Positions 58,993 to 64,000 of a DNA stretch of 64,000 bases are shown here, one piece after another. The stretch comes from Nitrosospira sp. NpAV (GTDB taxonomy: Bacteria > Pseudomonadota > Gammaproteobacteria > Burkholderiales > Nitrosomonadaceae), in assembly GCF_000832065.1 (NCBI RefSeq), contig NZ_JXQM01000001.1, positions 1 to 64,000 of the forward strand, written 5' to 3'. Numbering within the stretch: position 1 is the first letter of the stretch; each line of letters starts with the position of its first letter. Position numbers and translations under genes: made by a program. The notes below the pieces were generated by a model. It was not told where the DNA came from. It ran no database searches and saw only the letters and a list, made by a program, of their open reading frames with translations.

Positions 58993-59090
58993 GTTGAATC
59001 CACGACACTATCAAATATGAATAACAAATAACCACCCGAAAATCGCAACTTTTAACGGGTGGCAAACGGGAGTTTTTAACAACTAAAAAA

Positions 59091-60566
59091 ATGGGGATTT
59101 TGAGTGCAATTCTCTGGACCCCCGCAATTGGTGCCCTGATCCTGGCACTGATCTCGGGCCGGGACGCGGATATAGCCCGTTATCTCGGGAATCTATTTGC
59201 CGGCTTCACCCTTTTACTTACCTGCTACCTGCTTTTTAATTACGACCCGCACAATGCCGGTCTGCAGTTCAACGAATACTACGCAATCAACCCCAAGATC
59301 GGAAGCGCTTACGCATTAGGCGTTGATGGGCTGTCACTTCCCATGGTGGCGCTGGCCACACTACTTACCCTGATCTCTCTCCTCGTTTCTTCCAGCATCA
59401 CCAGCAGTATTAAGGGTTACCACATCTGCATTCTGTTGACAGAATTTGGCATGCTGGGAGTGTTCCTGTCCCAGGATTGGTCTCTCTTCTATATTTTCTG
59501 GGAGATCACCCTGATCCCAATGTTTTTTCTGATTGATCGATGGGGTGGCAAACGTCGGCAAACGGCAAGCCTTAACTTTGTGCTGTATACCATGGGCGGC
59601 TCGATTTTCATGCTCGTCAGCCTGATTGCGGTGTACCAATATGTGCCAGAGCATGTCTCCCTGATGAGCGCCATGAACCAGGTTTCGCAGGAAATGCCCA
59701 AGGATCAGCAGATCTGGGCCTTTCTGGGTTTCATGATTGGGTTTGGTGTGAAGATGCCGATATTCCCGCTCCACGGATGGCTGCCTCTCGCTCACGTTGA
59801 AGCACCCAGTCCAGTCAGCATTTTGCTATCCGGCGTTTTACTGAAAATGGGAGCTTATGGTCTGCTCCGGGTCGTAGTCATCCTGCCAATTGCTGCCCAA
59901 GCCATGCAATCGCTGCTGGTTTTTCTGGCGCTATTCGGCATGATCTATGGCGGTTTACTGGCATGGCGGCAAAGTGACCTCAAAGCCATGGTCGCCTATT
60001 CATCGATCAGTCACATGGGCATCGTCTTATTGGGAATTTCAACATTGAATGAGACCGGCTTTACTGGGGCGGTCTTGCAGATGAGCGCGCACGGCCTGAT
60101 TGCGGGCGCGTTATTTCTGGTAGTGGGCCTGCTTTACGACCGCACCCATACCCGCAACATTCAGGATTACAGTTCTCTGGTTCAGGTGATGCCGCGTTTT
60201 GCATTCTTTACCACCATCACGCTGTTGGCTGCAATGGGTATGCCCGGAACCGTGGGAGCTGTAGCTGAACTCCATGCAATGATCGGCGGTTTCCGGCAAT
60301 GGGGCGAACTCATGGTGTTTTTCAGTCTGGCCATTTTAATCAGCACCGCTTATGCGATCCGCACCATTGGTCTGCTATTCACGGGTCCGGTAAAACCGCA
60401 AATGAAGCAGATTGAAGATTTAAGACCAGCTGAGCTATTAGCACTGGGAGTTTTGGTCGCTGGCATTGTGTTATTCGGCTTGCTGCCAGCCTCACTGATT
60501 GATTTGTCAACCGCAACCGTCTCACAAATGAACAGCCTGATCAGGCTACGAGTTCTGGAGGGTTAG
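59091..60566 (+). CDS. NuoM-like proton-channel subunit of a DAB-type complex
   Basis: The 491-aa membrane protein has about 14 helices and the complex I antiporter-type core: FYIFWEITLIPMFFLIDRWGG with the conserved channel Glu, GFGVKMPIFPLHGWLPLAHVEAPSPVSILLSGVLLKMGAYGL with the central Lys, and MSAHGLIAGALFLVVGLLYDR. It resembles NuoM more than NuoL. It is not in a nuo operon: dabA follows after two bases and a NuoL-like gene follows that. It likely supplies proton flow for bicarbonate dehydration. GGGAG lies 18 bases upstream of the ATG, so the ribosome-binding site is weak. Confidence 0.9.
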   Translation: MGILSAILWTPAIGALILALISGRDADIARYLGNLFAGFTLLLTCYLLFNYDPHNAGLQFNEYYAINPKIGSAYALGVDGLSLPMVALATLLTLISLLVSSSITSSIKGYHICILLTEFGMLGVFLSQDWSLFYIFWEITLIPMFFLIDRWGGKRRQTASLNFVLYTMGGSIFMLVSLIAVYQYVPEHVSLMSAMNQVSQEMPKDQQIWAFLGFMIGFGVKMPIFPLHGWLPLAHVEAPSPVSILLSGVLLKMGAYGLLRVVVILPIAAQAMQSLLVFLALFGMIYGGLLAWRQSDLKAMVAYSSISHMGIVLLGISTLNETGFTGAVLQMSAHGLIAGALFLVVGLLYDRTHTRNIQDYSSLVQVMPRFAFFTTITLLAAMGMPGTVGAVAELHAMIGGFRQWGELMVFFSLAILISTAYAIRTIGLLFTGPVKPQMKQIEDLRPAELLALGVLVAGIVLFGLLPASLIDLSTATVSQMNSLIRLRVLEG

Positions 60567-60568
60567 CC

Positions 60569-63500
60569 ATGCATACTGCATCCTTAGGTACCGATCCCGC
60601 AGGTAATTTACGCGAGCAGATCACGACGGCATTAAATCATCTGGATCATGTCTTGCCCGGTCAAGCGCCCATCCTTGATTTTGTGCATCACAACACCCTG
60701 CATGGCTTCCAGCATCTCCCATTTGAGGAAGCATTGGCGGACTTCGAAAAATTAACCGGTATTTGTGGTTATCTTCCTGAAGCACGCAGCCGTGAGTTTT
60801 ATCAGCAAGGGCGTATCAATGATGACGATATTTTTGCGGCGCTCGCGCATGACCCTCATTTACAAGCAGAACAGATCGTCTGCAAATTAAAAGACAGAAA
60901 CATCAGCCGAAAGGAATTGTATCGGATCGCTCTGCTATTCGATTTGCAGCCCCTGACCGTAAGTCAGCTGAATTGGCAAATAGAAGAGCTGAACGCACTG
61001 GATGCCGTACAGGCGGATGTGCCTCAACAAGTTCGTGACGAACTCCTTGCCGGCAGTGCCCGCCCGGACAGCGTAGTGAAGCAACTGTGGGAAAGCATTG
61101 TGACAAAGCTTGGAATGCAACAGGCTGGACTACACCCTGAGAATTTGCTTGATTTGTCGCTCGAGCAAGCTGAAGAGTGGCTGGACTATGCTCGCGAAAG
61201 AAGCGATGGAGCCTCGGTTCATCAGCAAATGCAACTGCAGGCGAGAAAGATAATGGACGATTTAGATGATCAGCTCGGCGATGATATTACCCTCCGCGGC
61301 TTTGTCATGACGTTGAGCGGAATCGATATTCTTGACTCTGTGCGCCCACAGCTAATCCGGATCTGCGCATCGAGCATGGATGAAGGCATAGCTGCCTGGC
61401 ATACCCCGGAGCGAAGCCGCTTGGGTCTTTATGCTGCCTGGCGGGCGATTGTTCAATATGATGCCAATCCCTTCTTGCAGGATCTGCCCAACTGGCAGCA
61501 GATTATAGCGGAATTGCCCTCCGACGCTTTAGACACCATTATCCTTCAACTAACTCAGCTTGAAATACCTCGAACAAAATGGGAAGGATATCTCCAGCGC
61601 TTAACACTTGAATTGCCGGGCTGGTCTGGCCTGATTAACTGGCGCCAACACCATCCTTCCTATTATGCGGTAGAGGACGCAAAACCCAATCTCGCCGATT
61701 ATCTGGCAATACGGTTAACGCTTGATCGGCTCTGGTTAAATCAAGTCTGCCGAGAAATTTGGCTGATCGAAGCGAAGTTGAGCAGTTTACAGACATATTT
61801 TCGTAAAAACTTATCAGAATTTTTGGTTCGGCACCATTTATATCAGGGAAAATTGCCGGAATATCTGACCCAGCGGGCAGAATCGCTAACAATGCTTGCA
61901 GTTTCAGAACGACATAAACGTGCTGATTGGCAACACCTTGCCGACCTGATTCAGACCTGGGAATTGAGTCCGCTGGCTGAACAACAAGGTAAAAACCACA
62001 CCATTTATAGTAGCGGCTGGCGCCTGTTTCGCTTGTGCCAGCACTTAGGCCTGAGTGCCTTATCCCTACAGACACTCGAAAAACGGGATTTGCTGCAAAT
62101 AATCACATTGCTGGATCAATTTTCCATAACGGAACGTGGCAAAGTCTGGCTTTACGCTTATGAGCGACACTATCGCGACAGCATCTTTCAGGCGATAAGC
62201 GCTAATCACAATCGGGGAACCTGGGCGAAGCGCAATACCCGTCCCAGCTCACAAATTATTTTCTGTATAGATGATCGCGAAGAAAGCTTTCGCAGACATC
62301 TGGAAGAACTCAACCCTGATATTGAAACGCTGGGTGCGGCAGGATTCTTTGGCGTACCGATGAACTATAAGGGTCTCGATGACACCAGGGTAACGCCCTT
62401 ATGTCCGGTAGTGGTAACACCTGCCCATGAAGTAAGGGAAATACCGCGATCCGGGCGCGAACAAGCGATGATCCGGCATACCAACGGGCGCAAATGGTTA
62501 CAGGCAGGCGTTAACCTGCTGCATCAAAGTATACGTCGCAACCTCGTATTGTCCCATCCGTTTATTGATGCAATTGCGCCGGTCACTCTCCTTGGATTAT
62601 TGGCCAAATCAATAATACCTAGAAGCCAGCAAAAACTGGTGGCAGAGGTGCGCCAGTTGGTATCTCCTGCAGTCGACACAGAACTGATGTTTACGTCAAC
62701 GGATAATGAAACGATTGCCACGCCGGCCCAACCCAAGCTGGGCTTTACGGACAAGGAGCAGGCCGACAAAGTTGCCGGTTTTTTACGGAATGCCGGGTTG
62801 ACCTACGGATTCTCGCAACTAGTAGTGTTGATGGGGCATGGCTCTATCAGCCAGAACAACCCTCATTTGGCGGCCTATGACTGTGGGGCATGCAGCGGCC
62901 GTCATGGGGGACCGAACGCAAGGCTGTTTGCGGCAATGGCCAATCGCCCGGTAATACGCAAGCTGTTAGTGGAACGGGGCATTGATATTCCATCCGATAC
63001 CTGGTTCATTGGCGCCGAACATAACACCTGCAATGAGGAAATTATCTGGTATGACCTGGGCGATGTACCTGAGGAACGGCGAGATGGACTCACCGAATTA
63101 CTTGGCCAATTGCGTCATGGGCAACAGATGTCCGCGCATGAACGTTGCCGGCGGCTGGCATCAGCACCGCGTAAACCTACACCGGTAAAAGCTCTGAAAC
63201 ATATTGAAGAGCGTGCTACCGATTTTTCCCAAGCCAGGCCTGAATTGGGACATGCCACCAACGCAGCTGCAGTGGTGGGACGCAGATCGGTGACACAAGG
63301 CGTATTCTTCGATCGCCGTGTCTTCCTCATTTCCTATGATCCAACCCAGGATCCAGAGGGGAAGGTGCTGGAAGGCATCCTGCTGGCTGTAGGACCCGTA
63401 GGTGCCGGCATTAATCTGGAATACTACTTCTCTACCGCGAATAATGAACGATTTGGTTGCGGGACAAAGGTACCGCACAACGTGGCTGGAATGTTTGGAG

Positions 63501-63853
63501 TCATGGAAGGGGCATCCAGCGATTTGCGTACCGGCCTCCCGCGCCAGATGATCGAGATTCATGAAGCGATGCGCTTGCAAATCATGGTCGAAGCCAAAAC
63601 ATCCGTTCTTGAGCAAATTTACGCCCGCCAGGAGAGCCTGCGCGAATTGATAGCAGGAGGATGGATACTTCTCAGCGCGAAAGATCCTGATAGCAGTGAG
63701 ATATTTATCTTTGAGCGCGGTATCGGATTTGTTCTCTGGCAAGCTGAAGCAGCAAAAATACCCATATTCAGAAATTCGCCAGAATATTACCGCGATCACA
63801 GTCAGCCATTATCTCCTGTATTGATCAGGCAACCCGCATTATTGGAGATATAG
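60569..63853 (+). CDS. dabA: DabA-type inorganic carbon uptake protein (DUF2309)
   Basis: The 1094-aa soluble protein resembles the beta-carbonic-anhydrase-like subunit of the DAB energy-coupled carbon uptake system. Candidate zinc ligands are Cys566 and Asp568 in IIFCIDDREESFRRHLEE, His757 in VLMGHGS and Cys772 in AYDCGACSGRHGG. The 15-residue spacing between His and Cys equals that of characterised DabA2. DAILDFVHHNTLHGFQHL-like N-terminal and GINLEYYFSTANNERFGCGTKVPHNVAG C-terminal segments are family-typical. It overlaps neither neighbour: 2 bases after the NuoM-like gene and 4 before the NuoL-like gene. The proposed role is vectorial CO2-to-HCO3- conversion driven by proton flow. Confidence 0.93.
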   Translation: MHTASLGTDPAGNLREQITTALNHLDHVLPGQAPILDFVHHNTLHGFQHLPFEEALADFEKLTGICGYLPEARSREFYQQGRINDDDIFAALAHDPHLQAEQIVCKLKDRNISRKELYRIALLFDLQPLTVSQLNWQIEELNALDAVQADVPQQVRDELLAGSARPDSVVKQLWESIVTKLGMQQAGLHPENLLDLSLEQAEEWLDYARERSDGASVHQQMQLQARKIMDDLDDQLGDDITLRGFVMTLSGIDILDSVRPQLIRICASSMDEGIAAWHTPERSRLGLYAAWRAIVQYDANPFLQDLPNWQQIIAELPSDALDTIILQLTQLEIPRTKWEGYLQRLTLELPGWSGLINWRQHHPSYYAVEDAKPNLADYLAIRLTLDRLWLNQVCREIWLIEAKLSSLQTYFRKNLSEFLVRHHLYQGKLPEYLTQRAESLTMLAVSERHKRADWQHLADLIQTWELSPLAEQQGKNHTIYSSGWRLFRLCQHLGLSALSLQTLEKRDLLQIITLLDQFSITERGKVWLYAYERHYRDSIFQAISANHNRGTWAKRNTRPSSQIIFCIDDREESFRRHLEELNPDIETLGAAGFFGVPMNYKGLDDTRVTPLCPVVVTPAHEVREIPRSGREQAMIRHTNGRKWLQAGVNLLHQSIRRNLVLSHPFIDAIAPVTLLGLLAKSIIPRSQQKLVAEVRQLVSPAVDTELMFTSTDNETIATPAQPKLGFTDKEQADKVAGFLRNAGLTYGFSQLVVLMGHGSISQNNPHLAAYDCGACSGRHGGPNARLFAAMANRPVIRKLLVERGIDIPSDTWFIGAEHNTCNEEIIWYDLGDVPEERRDGLTELLGQLRHGQQMSAHERCRRLASAPRKPTPVKALKHIEERATDFSQARPELGHATNAAAVVGRRSVTQGVFFDRRVFLISYDPTQDPEGKVLEGILLAVGPVGAGINLEYYFSTANNERFGCGTKVPHNVAGMFGVMEGASSDLRTGLPRQMIEIHEAMRLQIMVEAKTSVLEQIYARQESLRELIAGGWILLSAKDPDSSEIFIFERGIGFVLWQAEAAKIPIFRNSPEYYRDHSQPLSPVLIRQPALLEI

Positions 63854-63857
63854 GATC

Positions 63858-64000
63858 ATGGACGTCCTCGCTGGGCTAATTCCCATTTTTCCACTGATTG
63901 CTGCGGCAGTTATCGGTATAGGACACCTGTTCGGGAAGCTCGAGGGCGAAAACAGCGAAACTACGACGGCGGCTATTGCCAGCTGGGCTATCGTACTGTC
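63858..64000 (+). CDS. NuoL/DabB-like membrane subunit (5' end, runs off the window)
   Basis: The first 47 codons (MDVLAGLIPIFPLIAAAVIGIG then HLFGKLEGENSE) show a hydrophobic N-terminal helix followed by a charged loop and a second helix start, as in NuoL and DabB. GGAG lies 10-11 bases upstream. The start four bases after dabA indicates one operon. DabB, a NuoL-type protein, is the usual membrane partner of DabA. Confidence 0.7.
   Translation, partial: MDVLAGLIPIFPLIAAAVIGIGHLFGKLEGENSETTTAAIASWAIVL

Larger units (their letters stand above)
58609..59090. other. AT-rich divergent regulatory region between the sbtA and dab transcripts
   Basis: The 480 bases contain no gene. They hold the bipartite motif at 58909-58947, a terminator-like hairpin at 58962-58992, a possible promoter TTGAAT-N16-TATGAA (58994-59021) and a stem-loop CCACCCG/CGGGTGG (59032-59062) just before the first dab gene. 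Confidence 0.55.

Overview
The window looks like a chromosomal segment of a betaproteobacterial ammonia oxidiser, most like Nitrosospira in the Nitrosomonadales. This is judged from gene content and protein resemblance, without any database search. Supporting signs are a cytochrome P460, a PPi-dependent phosphofructokinase next to a proton-pumping pyrophosphatase, AddAB in place of RecBCD, a complete glycogen cluster, and a dense set of inorganic-carbon transporters that fits an autotroph.

Layout. 0-0.6 kb: a tRNA-Tyr/Gly/Thr array transcribed leftwards into what appears to be the first codons of tuf. 0.6-4.1 kb: FKBP isomerase, a YbaN-like membrane protein, an OmpA-type lipoprotein, xerD and ogt. 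4.5-9.7 kb: pepA, holC, a small unknown gene, valS. 10-14.3 kb: adk (with no ordinary start codon), PPi-phosphofructokinase and H+-pyrophosphatase. 14.4-27.2 kb: mixed housekeeping and accessory genes, including a 33-codon membrane peptide, two short-chain dehydrogenases, a Fur-box-preceded ferric-iron ABC transporter (fbpABC), an ADP-ribosylglycohydrolase-like protein with altered metal motifs, PRC-barrel and hemerythrin proteins, and mltB. 27.2-33.9 kb: addA, addB and a 7Fe ferredoxin. 34.1-46.8 kb: glycogen metabolism (glgC, glgB, glgA, glgP and two GH57 enzymes, one interrupted by a single in-frame amber codon). 47.1-51.9 kb: orn, an M48 protease, PCD/phhB, rsgA, a GGCT-like gene and an unknown secreted protein. 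52.4-64 kb: an inorganic-carbon uptake island.

The carbon island is the most notable part. On the minus strand lie a universal stress protein, a SulP permease without a STAS domain, an IS630-like HTH protein, cytochrome P460, an SbtB-like PII protein and the SbtA bicarbonate permease. On the plus strand lies a DAB-type complex: a NuoM-like subunit, DabA (1094 aa, with the Cys-Asp...His...Cys zinc set intact) and a NuoL-like subunit running off the window. Three different classes of bicarbonate importer therefore sit within 12 kb. The two long intergenic regions of the island share a bipartite motif, TGTGAAGAAA-N19-AATTTGTGAA, at identical spacing, which suggests one regulator for the whole set.

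Two families of small non-coding inverted-repeat elements (called R1 and R2 here) occupy intergenic spaces, especially around the glycogen genes. One R1 copy carries an R2 copy nested inside it.
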